Shown here piece after piece: positions 7,787-16,610 of a stretch of 39,927 nucleotides of DNA. This DNA comes from an uncultured Pelagibacteraceae bacterium. GTDB taxonomy: Bacteria; Pseudomonadota; Alphaproteobacteria; Pelagibacterales; Pelagibacteraceae. The stretch is from contig CACOKI010000011.1 of assembly GCA_902627735.1 (NCBI GenBank), forward strand, positions 1 to 39,927. The letters are read 5' to 3'. The position numbers were made by a program, and so were the translations under genes. Within the stretch, counting starts at the first letter, position 1. Every line of letters begins with the position of its first letter. The notes beneath the pieces are model-generated. The model was not told the origin of the DNA. It saw nothing but the letters and a program-made list of their open reading frames with translations, and made no database searches.

Positions 7787-8068
7787 TCATAAATCGCATT
7801 GCTCTAATATATATTGTGCAATAACATCATCACTTTGTTCGCCTGATTTAATGGCACATTTACAAGGTTTGCTAAAAAAAACTTTTTGTGCTTCACCTGC
7901 ATCCATATCTAAACCAGGATCTTCATTTGAGCAATAATACTCAATAGCATAAAAAGCCACTTCATTTTGAGCTTTAGACATTAATCTATACAATTGTTCT
8001 CTTGGCATTGAATATGAGATATTGCTAAAAAGAAGTATTGTTGAGAAAACAATTAAAAATTTTTTCAT
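7787..8068 (-). CDS. Small secreted cysteine-containing protein, unknown
   Basis: A 93-aa protein with a clear signal peptide (MKKFLIVFSTILLFSNISYS, about residues 1-20) and a mature part of about 73 residues with four cysteines (in YYCSN, KPCKC and LEQCDL) that could form two disulfides in the periplasm. Its start overlaps the stop of the FAD oxidoreductase by 4 bp (8065-8068), so it is translationally coupled to that gene. I do not recognise the family. Confidence 0.7.
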   Translation of the reverse strand: MKKFLIVFSTILLFSNISYSMPREQLYRLMSKAQNEVAFYAIEYYCSNEDPGLDMDAGEAQKVFFSKPCKCAIKSGEQSDDVIAQYILEQCDL

Positions 8069-9369
8069 ATTTCAGATCTTGCTTTAATTCTTTCATAAAT
8101 CAATCTTAATTTGACACCAGGATTTAACAAAGGATCTGGAGGCAACCAAGTGGGTTTGTTTCTCGACTCAATAATTCTAATTTCATCACTATTTTCACCA
8201 CTGGCTTTAATAGCTATTTGTTCACCAAACAAAGTTCCAACTCCAATACCTGAACCGTTAAAACCTCCTGCTACAAAAATATTTCTATCTATTTTTTCAA
8301 AAATTTGAGAACTATTTCTTGTTCTAGAAACTATACCAGACCAAGTCGAATCAATAATATCATCAGGTAATTGAGGAAATCTTTTTTTAATACCAATCTT
8401 TTGTTTAATAGATCTTTTTTTCAAATCAGATTGGGACATCTTAAATGGATTATGAACCTCTGCAGTATTTCTTATTAAAATTCTTCTATCTTTTGTCATT
8501 CTAATAGTGGCTCCCATTGGTCTTACTGGTAAAACACCCCATTCTTTCGGTTCACCAATTGATTTAAACTCTTCATTAGTTAAAGGTCTTGTCATGCTTG
8601 CAGTTAGGGTAATTGGAAAATTATAATTTTTTTTTACTCCAAGTGATTTTAAAAATCCATTTGTAGCAAAGATAATTTTGTTTGTTTTAATTGTTCCATT
8701 CTTAAAGTTACAATTAATTCTACCATTAATTTTTTTCCAATTTAATAATAAAGAATTTTCATATAGTTCAACATTTTCTGGTAATGTATCAATCATAGCT
8801 CTTACTAATTTTCCTGGATGTAATAAAATCCCACCTTTTGTATATAGTGCAATATTATAAAAATTAGTTCCTAATCTTTTTGTAAGATCTTTATTAAATA
8901 ATAAATTATGTTCAAAACCTAATTTAGATAGAGTTTCTGAAAAAATTTCTAAGGTATTTTTATCTTGAGATTTTGATGAGGCAAAATATTTTCCACATTC
9001 ATTCCAATCACAATCTACTTGGTATTCTTTGATAAATTTTTTAACTGTTTCAATTCCTAATTTATAAATATCAGCTTTTTTTTTATAATTTTCTAATTCT
9101 TTGTTTGAGGTAAAACCGTCATTTAGTGTTGCATCAACTAAATAACCTGAGTTTCTTGAACTTGCACCCTCACCTGCCAGCTGAGCATCAATTAATAATA
9201 TTTTTTGTTTAGGATAAAGTTGACCTAATTTTCTTGCTGCAGATAAACCAGTATAACCAGCACCCACAATCAACCACTCGCAATTTAAATTAGATGAAAG
9301 TATTTGAATATTATTTCTTGAATTTAGATCATTTATCCAGCTGCATGTATTATCATTAATTATATTCAT
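8065..9369 (-). CDS. FAD-dependent oxidoreductase, DAO / gamma-glutamylputrescine-oxidase-like
   Basis: A 434-aa protein of the D-amino-acid-oxidase superfamily. The dinucleotide-binding motif GAGYTG is at residues 36-41. SSRNSGYLVDA near 67-77 matches the ASGRNGG-type signature of this family, and the C-terminal FAD-contact segment FVAGGFNGSGIGVGTLFGE is present. Such enzymes oxidise amines, N-methyl amino acids or gamma-glutamyl polyamines; the substrate cannot be read here. Its 3' end is coupled to the small secreted protein. Divergent from the GT39-like gene with about a 33-bp gap. Confidence 0.85.
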   Translation of the reverse strand: MNIINDNTCSWINDLNSRNNIQILSSNLNCEWLIVGAGYTGLSAARKLGQLYPKQKILLIDAQLAGEGASSRNSGYLVDATLNDGFTSNKELENYKKKADIYKLGIETVKKFIKEYQVDCDWNECGKYFASSKSQDKNTLEIFSETLSKLGFEHNLLFNKDLTKRLGTNFYNIALYTKGGILLHPGKLVRAMIDTLPENVELYENSLLLNWKKINGRINCNFKNGTIKTNKIIFATNGFLKSLGVKKNYNFPITLTASMTRPLTNEEFKSIGEPKEWGVLPVRPMGATIRMTKDRRILIRNTAEVHNPFKMSQSDLKKRSIKQKIGIKKRFPQLPDDIIDSTWSGIVSRTRNSSQIFEKIDRNIFVAGGFNGSGIGVGTLFGEQIAIKASGENSDEIRIIESRNKPTWLPPDPLLNPGVKLRLIYERIKARSEI

Positions 9370-9402
9370 TAAATAATACTATATATAATATAATTCTTTG
9401 TG

Positions 9403-10845
9403 ATGAAAAAAATTAATTTCAATAAAAATAAACAATTTTATCTATTTTTAATTATTACTGTCTGTGCAATTTTTTTTCGGTATTACAATTATAATCTTCA
9501 AGATTTTTGGTGGGATGAGTTAATGGAATTTTCTACTACTAATCCAGAATTAACTTTTAAAGAAACATTTTTAAGAGCACACAGTCTTACCCCTGGAACA
9601 AAATTATCATATGATTATGCAACTAATGCAAATTTTTATTTTTATATCTACAAATTTTTTTTAGGATTTTCGTACACACCTGGAACAGCAAGACTTATAA
9701 CAGCTTCTATTGGACTTTTAGTTTTTTTTATATCAATTATTATTTTTAAACAATTTATTGGAGAGAATTATATTCCTTTAAGTTTATTATTAGCATCTAA
9801 CTATTATTTAATAATTCAATCACAAGAATATAAATATAATATTTTTTTTTGTTTAATTTGCTTACTGTCTATATATTCCTTTTTTTTGTGGATTAAGAAA
9901 ACTAATACCAAAAAAGAAAAAACCCTTAAGATTTTTAGTTTTATATTTCTTTTATTGACTGTCTGGACTCATATATTTGGTTTTTTACTCTATCTAACTC
10001 AATTAATTGTTGTTTTTTTTAAAAAGAGAGATCTTTTTTTTAGGAATATTCAATATTTTATATTTTTACCATTAATTTATCTTTTAATAAATTTTCAACA
10101 ATTAAAAAATTTTTTTAGTATCAAGGAATTTCCAGTCCCCCAAAAAAGTTTTGAATTTTTTTTTGATTATGATTTTAAATATTTTTTTGGATCAATTATA
10201 AGTGGAAAAATTTTCTTAGTAGTTTTTGTCTTTCTTATAATCTACTCAATAAAAAAATTTAAAGATATGAAATTTGAGATTATATTTTTATATATTTTAT
10301 TTTTCTTAACTTATTTTTTACCATTAACATACTCTTTAATTTCAAAACCAATTTTTCAAACAAGATATGTAATTTATATAATTCCAATAATACTTTTTTT
10401 AATTGTTTTTTTAACAGATTTTTTAAAATCAAATTTAATGAGAAACGGTATATTAGTATTTTTAATTTTAATATCTTTTTCTAATTCATTTTACAGTTTA
10501 TATATTTTGAAAAAAAATGATAAACCCCATGTAACAAAAATTTTATCTGAGATTAAAAATTATGATAATAATGAAATTATTATCGCTACCTCAAATGAAT
10601 ATTTCCTTAATTTTCTTAATAATAAAAAAAAATTTAGCAAATTAGGTATAAAGTTTGTGTCTTGTGAAAAGACCAACCTATTAAATGTAAAATTTTACTG
10701 GGAATTATCTGTTTGGCACTATGATAGATTTGTTGATTGTCATAAAAAACTCAAAGAACTTGGAATTGATAGCAGGGAAAGAAAAGTAATCGATACTTTA
10801 AAAGAGCGATATACTTATGCAAGACTTGTATCGTTCATTGATTAA
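9403..10845 (+). CDS. GT39/ArnT-like polytopic glycosyltransferase
   Basis: About 480 aa, strongly hydrophobic with roughly 10-12 membrane segments. The first periplasmic loop carries the DE pair in FWWDELMEF (about residues 36-44) and an R in PGTARL, as in polyprenyl-phosphate-sugar-dependent GT-C enzymes (PMT/ArnT type). A short soluble C-terminal part follows. It would transfer a lipid-linked sugar on the periplasmic side. I placed the start at ATG 9403; a GTG directly before it (9400) is equally possible. Its stop directly abuts the stop of the convergent GT2 gene, whose product type often makes the lipid-linked donor used by such enzymes. Confidence 0.75.
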   Translation: MKKINFNKNKQFYLFLIITVCAIFFRYYNYNLQDFWWDELMEFSTTNPELTFKETFLRAHSLTPGTKLSYDYATNANFYFYIYKFFLGFSYTPGTARLITASIGLLVFFISIIIFKQFIGENYIPLSLLLASNYYLIIQSQEYKYNIFFCLICLLSIYSFFLWIKKTNTKKEKTLKIFSFIFLLLTVWTHIFGFLLYLTQLIVVFFKKRDLFFRNIQYFIFLPLIYLLINFQQLKNFFSIKEFPVPQKSFEFFFDYDFKYFFGSIISGKIFLVVFVFLIIYSIKKFKDMKFEIIFLYILFFLTYFLPLTYSLISKPIFQTRYVIYIIPIILFLIVFLTDFLKSNLMRNGILVFLILISFSNSFYSLYILKKNDKPHVTKILSEIKNYDNNEIIIATSNEYFLNFLNNKKKFSKLGIKFVSCEKTNLLNVKFYWELSVWHYDRFVDCHKKLKELGIDSRERKVIDTLKERYTYARLVSFID

Positions 10846-11550
10846 TTAAATCTTAGTAATTCTAATTTTAATTAAACCTATAAAATTTCTTAAAATAATT
10901 CCTGGAAGTTCAATTATTTTGTAACCTGCGATACCTTTTTCTCTTTTAAAATGATTAATCGGGACTTCTTTAAAATTCATTTTCATTTTTAAACATACTC
11001 CAACAAATCCCCACCAAAAACCTTCACTCATTTTTTTTAAAAGATCTTTCGGAAGTTTCCTAAAATCATTTTTTTTTCCTATTATAAAAGGACAACTTGG
11101 ATCTTTTAGTTTTGAATTAAATAAAAAATCATGAAGTATTTTAAAAAGTTTGCTATAGATAATTCTGTTTAAAGGATCTCTTCTAGGATTTCTAAAACCA
11201 ATTAAAAAAGTATTTTCTTCCGGAAAATTTTTTATGTTTTCAATAAGCGACTCAACTTTTATCTGATTATCACTATCAGTACATAATATATAGTCACCTT
11301 CAGAGGCTTCTATTCCATCTATTACTGCCTTAGTATATCCCCTCCTAGTTTCTAAACTTAAATTTTTGATTTTATATTCTTTTTCTAAATCTTTAATTAG
11401 ATTTTTGGTTCCATCTGTACTGCCATCCTCAACTAACACAAACTCATGTTCCAAATTATTCACAAATTCTAATTTATTGTTCCATTCTTTGAGTATATTT
11501 TGCAAATTTTCAAATTCATTATGTATAGGAAATACTATAGAAATTTTCAT
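10846..11550 (-). CDS. GT2 family glycosyltransferase, DPM1-like
   Basis: A 234-aa GT-A protein. The N-terminus ISIVFPIHNEFENLQNIL and the VEDGSTDGTKNLI stretch (about 40-52) are typical GT2 nucleotide-binding elements, and CTDSDNQI (about 90-97) supplies the DxD metal motif. There is no C-terminal membrane domain, so it resembles soluble dolichyl/polyprenyl-phosphate sugar synthases. It would make a polyprenyl-phosphate hexose at the inner face of the inner membrane. It is convergent with the GT39-like gene with zero bases between stops. Confidence 0.82.
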   Translation of the reverse strand: MKISIVFPIHNEFENLQNILKEWNNKLEFVNNLEHEFVLVEDGSTDGTKNLIKDLEKEYKIKNLSLETRRGYTKAVIDGIEASEGDYILCTDSDNQIKVESLIENIKNFPEENTFLIGFRNPRRDPLNRIIYSKLFKILHDFLFNSKLKDPSCPFIIGKKNDFRKLPKDLLKKMSEGFWWGFVGVCLKMKMNFKEVPINHFKREKGIAGYKIIELPGIILRNFIGLIKIRITKI

Positions 11551-11595
11551 AAAATATTAAAAATTCGGAATTAAATATTTAATTATTTTTAAAAA

Positions 11596-13377
11596 TTAAA
11601 CTAAAGAAGGTTGCTTCTTCATATCCTCTTTTTTAATGCCAGCAACTTTTACAGGCTTTTTCATTGCATCTCTTCTAAAAGGTTCTCCAAGTTCTTGATT
11701 AAGAATTACTTCAATAAATGTTGTAATACCTTTCTTTTGATCTTCACAAGATTTTTTTATTGCTGCAGTTGTTTCTTCCATTGTTTTAACGGTAACTCCT
11801 TTCAAACCACATGCATCAGCTACTTTTGCATAGCTTAATTCTGGATCTAGTTCTGTTCCAACAAAATTATTATCAAACCAAAGAGTCGTATTTCTTTTTT
11901 CTGCACCCCATTGATAATTTCTAAAAATTACCATCGTAATTGCTGGCCACTCTTCTCTTGCACAAGAACTCATCTCGTTCATGCTAATTCCAAATGCACC
12001 ATCACCTGCAAAACCAATCACCGGAGTATTAGGACATCCAATTTTTGCTCCCAAGATTGATGGGAAACCATAACCACATGGTCCGAATAAACCTGGTGCT
12101 AAATATTTTCTAGGTTTTTCAAAAGTCGGATATGCATTTCCAATAGCACAATTGTTACCAATATCACTAGATATAATTACATCCTCTGGCATACCAGCTT
12201 GAATTGCTCTCCACGCTTGTCTTGGTGACATTCTGTCTTTATCTCTCGCTCTTGCTTCCTTATTCCAAACCGTTCCTTCATCATCATCTTCATGGTCTAA
12301 ACTAGATAATTTTTGTAACCATGCTGATTTTGTTTGGTGAATTAGGTCTTTTCTTTTTTGTCTATCAGTATCTCCAGCAGTTGAAGATAATTTTTCTAAA
12401 ATCTGTTTTGCCACCAATTTTGCATCTCCACTGATACCAACTGTAACTTTTTTTGTAAGACCAATTCTATCAGGATTCATATCTACTTGAATAATGCTTG
12501 CTTTCTTTGGCCAGTAATCAATTCCATATCCTGGAAGTGTAGAAAAAGGATTTAACCTTGTTCCTAAAGCTAAAACTACATCTGCTTTTGAAATAAGTTC
12601 CATTGCAGCTTTTGATCCATTATATCCTAATGGTCCAACAGCTAATGGATGACTGCCTGGAAAGCTATCATTATGTTGATAACCAGAACAAACAGGCGAA
12701 TCTAATTTCTCTGCAAGTTTTTTTGTTTCTTCAATTGCACCACCTATAACAACTCCTGCTCCAGATAAAATTACTGGGAACTTAGCGTCTGATAAAAGTT
12801 TTGCGGCTTTGTTGATTGCTTCAGCGCCTCCACCTTGTCTCTCTAATCTTACAATTGGAGGTAAATCAATATCAATTACTTGTGTCCAATAATCTCTAGG
12901 TACATTTATTTGAGCTGGTGCTGAGCCCCTGATAGCTTTTTCAATAACTCTATTTAAAACTTCTGCCATTCTTGATGGGTCTCTTACTTCCTCTTGATAA
13001 CAAACCATATCTTTAAATAAATTCATTTGCTCAACTTCTTGAAAACCACCTTGACCCATAGTTTTGTTTGCTGCTTGAGGAGTAACTAATAATAACGGAG
13101 TGTGATTCCAATATGCAGTTTTAATTGGAGTAACTAATCCAGTTATCCCAGGTCCATTTTGTGCTATCACCATTGACATTTTACCTGTGGATCTTGTGTA
13201 ACCATCAGCAATTAATCCACCATTTGTTTCATGAGCAACATCCCAGAAGGTAATCCCAGCGTCTGGAAAAATATCTGATATAGGCATAAATGCAGATCCT
13301 ATAATTCCAAAAGCATGTTCAATACCGTGCATTTGTAAAACTTTTACAAAAGCTTCTTCTGTTGTCATTTTTGTCAT
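11596..13377 (-). CDS. xsc: Sulfoacetaldehyde acetyltransferase (ThDP enzyme)
   Basis: A 593-aa ThDP-dependent enzyme with PYR, central and PP domains. The activating Glu50 lies in WDVAHETNGG, and the ThDP/Mg motif runs from GDG at 458-460 to Asn487. The N-terminus MTTEEAFVKVLQMHGIEHAF and overall length match Xsc better than acetolactate synthase or glyoxylate carboligase. Xsc converts sulfoacetaldehyde plus phosphate to acetyl phosphate and sulfite, the common endpoint of taurine, isethionate and related sulfonate use. It is divergent from suyAB across a 114-bp gap. Starts at 13377 and 13368 are both possible. Confidence 0.92.
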   Translation of the reverse strand: MTKMTTEEAFVKVLQMHGIEHAFGIIGSAFMPISDIFPDAGITFWDVAHETNGGLIADGYTRSTGKMSMVIAQNGPGITGLVTPIKTAYWNHTPLLLVTPQAANKTMGQGGFQEVEQMNLFKDMVCYQEEVRDPSRMAEVLNRVIEKAIRGSAPAQINVPRDYWTQVIDIDLPPIVRLERQGGGAEAINKAAKLLSDAKFPVILSGAGVVIGGAIEETKKLAEKLDSPVCSGYQHNDSFPGSHPLAVGPLGYNGSKAAMELISKADVVLALGTRLNPFSTLPGYGIDYWPKKASIIQVDMNPDRIGLTKKVTVGISGDAKLVAKQILEKLSSTAGDTDRQKRKDLIHQTKSAWLQKLSSLDHEDDDEGTVWNKEARARDKDRMSPRQAWRAIQAGMPEDVIISSDIGNNCAIGNAYPTFEKPRKYLAPGLFGPCGYGFPSILGAKIGCPNTPVIGFAGDGAFGISMNEMSSCAREEWPAITMVIFRNYQWGAEKRNTTLWFDNNFVGTELDPELSYAKVADACGLKGVTVKTMEETTAAIKKSCEDQKKGITTFIEVILNQELGEPFRRDAMKKPVKVAGIKKEDMKKQPSLV

Positions 13378-13424
13378 TAATAGAACCTTTCTAAATTAGT
13401 AATGAACATTTTATTAAAAACTAA

Positions 13425-13452
13425 TTGTTAATTTTTGCGATTAATATATAAG
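13425..13452 (+). promoter_or_regulatory. Candidate suyAB promoter in the xsc-suyA divergent gap
   Basis: TTGTTA at 13425-13430 and TATAAG at 13447-13452, 16 bp apart, lie about 40 bp before the chosen suyA ATG. The whole 114-bp gap (13378-13491) separates two divergent sulfonate genes and is the place for shared control. I saw no clear palindromic operator in it. Confidence 0.35.
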
Positions 13453-13491
13453 ATTTTAGAAAATTCAAACAAACAAATCGACACTATATAT

Positions 13492-13776
13492 ATGGCAACA
13501 GATATAATAATCCACGATCAAAAAGACAACGTGGGTGTTGTTGTTATTGAAAAAATCACTCCAAAACAAGACTGTAAATGCTGGATTATGGAAAATGATA
13601 GCTCTACGAACATTCAATCAATGGATGAAATCCCTTTAGGACATAAAATAGCTATGGTTGATCTTAAAGAGGGGGATACAATTCTTAAATATGGTCATGA
13701 TATAGGTAAAGTTGTAAAATCAATAAAAAAAGGTGAGCATGTACATGTTCACAATGTGAAAACAAAGAAGTGGTAA
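13492..13776 (+). CDS. suyA: (2R)-sulfolactate sulfo-lyase, small subunit
   Basis: A 94-aa SAF-domain protein (starts MATDIIIHDQKDNVGVVVIE) of the UxaA/SuyA small-subunit type. An in-frame start 19 codons upstream is possible, but the ATG at 13492 matches the N-terminus expected for the family, and the extra residues overlap the promoter region. With SuyB it cleaves 3-sulfolactate to pyruvate and sulfite. suyB follows after 4 bp. The neighbours xsc, the tauE-like gene and apr favour a sulfonate substrate over altronate or galactarate. Confidence 0.85.
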   Translation: MATDIIIHDQKDNVGVVVIEKITPKQDCKCWIMENDSSTNIQSMDEIPLGHKIAMVDLKEGDTILKYGHDIGKVVKSIKKGEHVHVHNVKTKKW

Positions 13777-13780
13777 TTAA

Positions 13781-14947
13781 ATGGAAATTCCAAAAAGTTT
13801 TTTAGGCTACAAAAGAGAAAACGGAAGAGCAGGAACAAGAAACCACGTAATTATTCTTCCAGTAGATGATATATCAAATGCATGTGCTGAAGCTGTAGCT
13901 AATAATATTAAAGGAACAATAGCTCTTCCTCATTCATATGGAAGGCTTCAATTTGGAGCAGATCTTGAATTACACTTTAGAACTATGATTGGAACTGGAA
14001 GTAATCCAAATGTTGCTGCAGTAATAGTTATAGGTATTGAACCTAAGTGGACTAAAAAAATTGTTGATGGAATTGCTAAAACTGGAAAACCTGTTGAAGG
14101 ATTTCACATTGAACGAACAGGTGATATAGGAACAGTAATGAAAGCTTCAAAAAAAGCTCAAGAGTTTGTTATGTGGGCATCAGAAAAACAAAGAGAGGAA
14201 TGTCCTATAAGTGATTTATGGATCTCAGTAAAATGTGGAGAGTCTGATACAACATCAGGTTTAGCTGCTAATCCTACTGTAGGTAATTTGATGGATAAAC
14301 TTGAACCATTGGGGGTTCATTTATGTTTTGGTGAAACATCAGAACTTACTGGAGCTGAAAAAGTATGTGCGACTAGAGGAGCAACAAAAGAAGCCTCAGA
14401 TAAATTTATGAAGACTTGGAGTGCATATAACGACTTTATTTTGAAGGAAGCAACAGATGATCTTTCTGAAAGTCAACCAACTGCAGGAAATATCGCTGGT
14501 GGCTTAACTACTATTGAAGAAAAAGCATTTGGAAATTTTCAAAAAATTGGAAACTGCAAATTTGTTGATGTTTTAGAACCTGCAGAAGAGCCAAAAAAAG
14601 GAAAAGGCTTATATTTTATGGATACTTCTTCAGCAGCAGCAGAATGTGTGACTTTACAAGCTGCAGCTGGTTTTAATATTCATCTTTTTCCTACTGGCCA
14701 AGGAAACATTGTAGGCAATCCTATTGAACCAGTTATAAAATTAACTGCAAACCCCCTGACAGTAAAAGGGATGGGTGAACACATTGATTGCGATGTCTCT
14801 AAAATTCTTTCACGAGAAATGAACATGTCCCAAGCTGGGGATAAACTTATTGAAACTACTTTAAAAGTTGCAAATGGAAGATTAACTTGTGCTGAAGCTT
14901 TAGGTCATAGAGAGTTTGTAATGACCAAACTTTATAGAAGTGCTTAA
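13781..14947 (+). CDS. suyB: (2R)-sulfolactate sulfo-lyase, large subunit
   Basis: A 388-aa member of the UxaA/GarD dehydratase large-subunit family. The opening [20 protein letters not shown] is the family signature, and the cysteine and glycine segments [16 protein letters not shown] (about 151-166) and the late [23 protein letters not shown] stretch are present. It is the catalytic subunit producing pyruvate and sulfite from sulfolactate. It forms a two-gene operon with suyA and is convergent with the tauE-like gene across 4 bp. Altronate dehydratase is the alternative; context argues against it. Confidence 0.87.
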   Translation: MEIPKSFLGYKRENGRAGTRNHVIILPVDDISNACAEAVANNIKGTIALPHSYGRLQFGADLELHFRTMIGTGSNPNVAAVIVIGIEPKWTKKIVDGIAKTGKPVEGFHIERTGDIGTVMKASKKAQEFVMWASEKQREECPISDLWISVKCGESDTTSGLAANPTVGNLMDKLEPLGVHLCFGETSELTGAEKVCATRGATKEASDKFMKTWSAYNDFILKEATDDLSESQPTAGNIAGGLTTIEEKAFGNFQKIGNCKFVDVLEPAEEPKKGKGLYFMDTSSAAAECVTLQAAAGFNIHLFPTGQGNIVGNPIEPVIKLTANPLTVKGMGEHIDCDVSKILSREMNMSQAGDKLIETTLKVANGRLTCAEALGHREFVMTKLYRSA

Positions 14948-14951
14948 ATAA

Positions 14952-16037
14952 TTATTTAGCTGGTTTCATAAAATATTTTTTTCGAAATTTAGAAATTGCT
15001 CTTCTAACAAAAGCAGCTCCAATTCCTAAAAAAACTGCAAACATAATTGAAAATAGTCCATAAAAGAATGGCATATCTTTTGAAAAATCTTTTATAAAAC
15101 TTGAAAAGAAATTTAAATCTTGAGTTGTTGTTAAAGTTGTTCCATTTTTAATTTCTTCTGCAAAAAATGTGTCATAGGCAATCGCAATACCAACTATTAA
15201 TAATAAAATTGCAAGCAACGCTTTTAAACCTGAACTATCAATTTGTTCTCCAACTTTTTGACCTACTTGAACTCCAATAATTGAACCAACTACTAGTAGT
15301 AAAACTAACATTAAATCTATTGAACCATAATTTATCGAATGTAAAAATGTAACTATTACACTAACAAAGATTGTGACAAACAAAGATGTTCCTGGGACTA
15401 ATCTTGTAGGCATCTTTATTATATAGATCATTGCAGGAACCAAAATAAAAGCTCCACCAATCCCCATAATTGCAGCAATAAAACCAACAATTAATCCAAT
15501 TATGATAGGTGTGAAAATACTTTCATATAACTTAGATTTTGGAAATCTCATTCTAAATGGAAGACCATGAATCCAATAATGAACATGTAATTTTTTTTTT
15601 TCTACAACATTTTTTTTTGCTTTGTCAATTTCGCCAAGACTTTCTACCAACATTAATGTACCGATTATTGCTAAAATATACATATACGCTAAAGAAATAA
15701 CTGTATCTATTTTGCCTATACCTTTGAAATAAGTGAAAGTATAAATACCAAGAGCAGTTCCAATAGAACCACCAATTACAATCATTAAACCCATCTTGTA
15801 ATCCAAAGTATTTTTTAACCAATGAGTGGTAGATCCTGATACTGAAGTTGCTAAAATATTATTAGCTTCATTAGCAACAGCGTATGCTGGAGGAACTCCC
15901 ATAAAAATTAAAAATGGTGTCATTAGAAATCCTCCTCCTACACCAAATAAACCTGAAAGAACTCCAACTATTGCACTTAATAAAAGTATTTCTACTGGAT
16001 TAATAAAAACTTGGGCTATAGGTAAAAAAACATCCAT
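14952..16037 (-). CDS. TauE/SafE (TSUP) family sulfite/sulfonate exporter-like permease
   Basis: A 361-aa polytopic protein with two homologous halves. Each begins with a glycine-rich segment (SGLFGVGGGFLMTPFL near 30-45 and AAIMGIGGAFILVPAM near 185-200), the TSUP hallmark. About 8-9 membrane spans and a cytoplasmic loop around residues 135-165. TSUP proteins of this context are proposed to export sulfite or a sulfur oxyanion. It is the last gene of a same-strand run aprM-aprB-aprA-orf116-orf44, supporting a role in disposing of sulfite from Xsc and SuyAB. The substrate is inferred. Confidence 0.85.
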   Translation of the reverse strand: MDVFLPIAQVFINPVEILLLSAIVGVLSGLFGVGGGFLMTPFLIFMGVPPAYAVANEANNILATSVSGSTTHWLKNTLDYKMGLMIVIGGSIGTALGIYTFTYFKGIGKIDTVISLAYMYILAIIGTLMLVESLGEIDKAKKNVVEKKKLHVHYWIHGLPFRMRFPKSKLYESIFTPIIIGLIVGFIAAIMGIGGAFILVPAMIYIIKMPTRLVPGTSLFVTIFVSVIVTFLHSINYGSIDLMLVLLLVVGSIIGVQVGQKVGEQIDSSGLKALLAILLLIVGIAIAYDTFFAEEIKNGTTLTTTQDLNFFSSFIKDFSKDMPFFYGLFSIMFAVFLGIGAAFVRRAISKFRKKYFMKPAK

Positions 16038-16063
16038 CTAAATAAAAAACTCTTTTAAAAAAC

Positions 16064-16198
16064 TTACTTTATAGTCAAAAAAGTTCCAATTAAGATAACA
16101 CTCCAACAAGCAGCTATCGCAGAAAAAATCCCAGTTTTTATTAAAGTTGTTTTTTTATCTTTTAAATTTTGAGGGATTTTTATTTTTGAAAAGTGCAT
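16064..16198 (-). CDS. 44-aa single-span membrane protein in the apr-tauE operon
   Basis: ATG at 16198 to TAA at 16064 encodes 44 residues: a basic amphipathic start (MHFSKIKIPQNLKDKK) and one hydrophobic helix (about 22-42, GIFSAIAACWSVILIGTFLT). It fits neatly between orf116 (44-bp gap) and the tauE-like gene (26-bp gap) on the same strand. It may be a small partner of AprM or of the exporter, but no family is recognised. Short length limits certainty that it is translated. Confidence 0.55.
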   Translation of the reverse strand: MHFSKIKIPQNLKDKKTTLIKTGIFSAIAACWSVILIGTFLTIK

Positions 16199-16242
16199 CT
16201 ATATCTTTCAATACACCTAGTGAAAAAATTGTCAAACTTTAA

Positions 16243-16593
16243 TTAATATATTGTGGCCCCAAAGATCTTGACTTCCCCATCCTCAATTCCAAGAACCAAC
16301 CTGCCTAAAAACTCTCCTGGTATCTCTTTATTAGTTTGCTTGATCAATACAGTGATGTGCTCGCCCCTTCTCAATGTTCCAAATGGCTCATAGGTCTCTT
16401 TTAAGTTTGTTATGATTTTGTTGTTTGCCCATTGTTTGCCAAGCTCTACTTCATTAGCTCCAAACAACATTTGTGTAGAAAAATCTCTTGTGAAACCACC
16501 ATAATCTTTCATATTTGAGGCTTTAACAAGATTCTCCCAAAAAGGTTTTGCTATTGCAAATATCTCCTCATCTGATTTTGCCAATAGGTCCAT
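16243..16593 (-). CDS. 116-aa protein downstream of aprA, unknown
   Basis: A soluble-looking 116-aa protein without signal or membrane segment. An N-terminal helical part (WENLVKASNMKDYGGFTRDF) leads into a strand-rich C-terminal half (GEHITVLIKQTNKEIPGEFL, RLVLGIEDGEVKIFGATIY). This alpha-then-beta order could fit an NTF2/SnoaL-like cone fold, which is a guess. It lies 17 bp after aprA on the same strand, so it very likely works with APS reductase or sulfite handling. GC content is similar to that of aprA, so there is no sign of separate transfer. Confidence 0.75.
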   Translation of the reverse strand: MDLLAKSDEEIFAIAKPFWENLVKASNMKDYGGFTRDFSTQMLFGANEVELGKQWANNKIITNLKETYEPFGTLRRGEHITVLIKQTNKEIPGEFLGRLVLGIEDGEVKIFGATIY

Positions 16594-16610
16594 GAAAGAA
16601 ATCTATATTA

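Noticed and set aside
16243..16593. orf116 as a horizontally acquired gene because it looked GC-rich
   Set aside because: A hand count gives about 37% GC, about the same as a sampled stretch of aprA, so composition does not set it apart.
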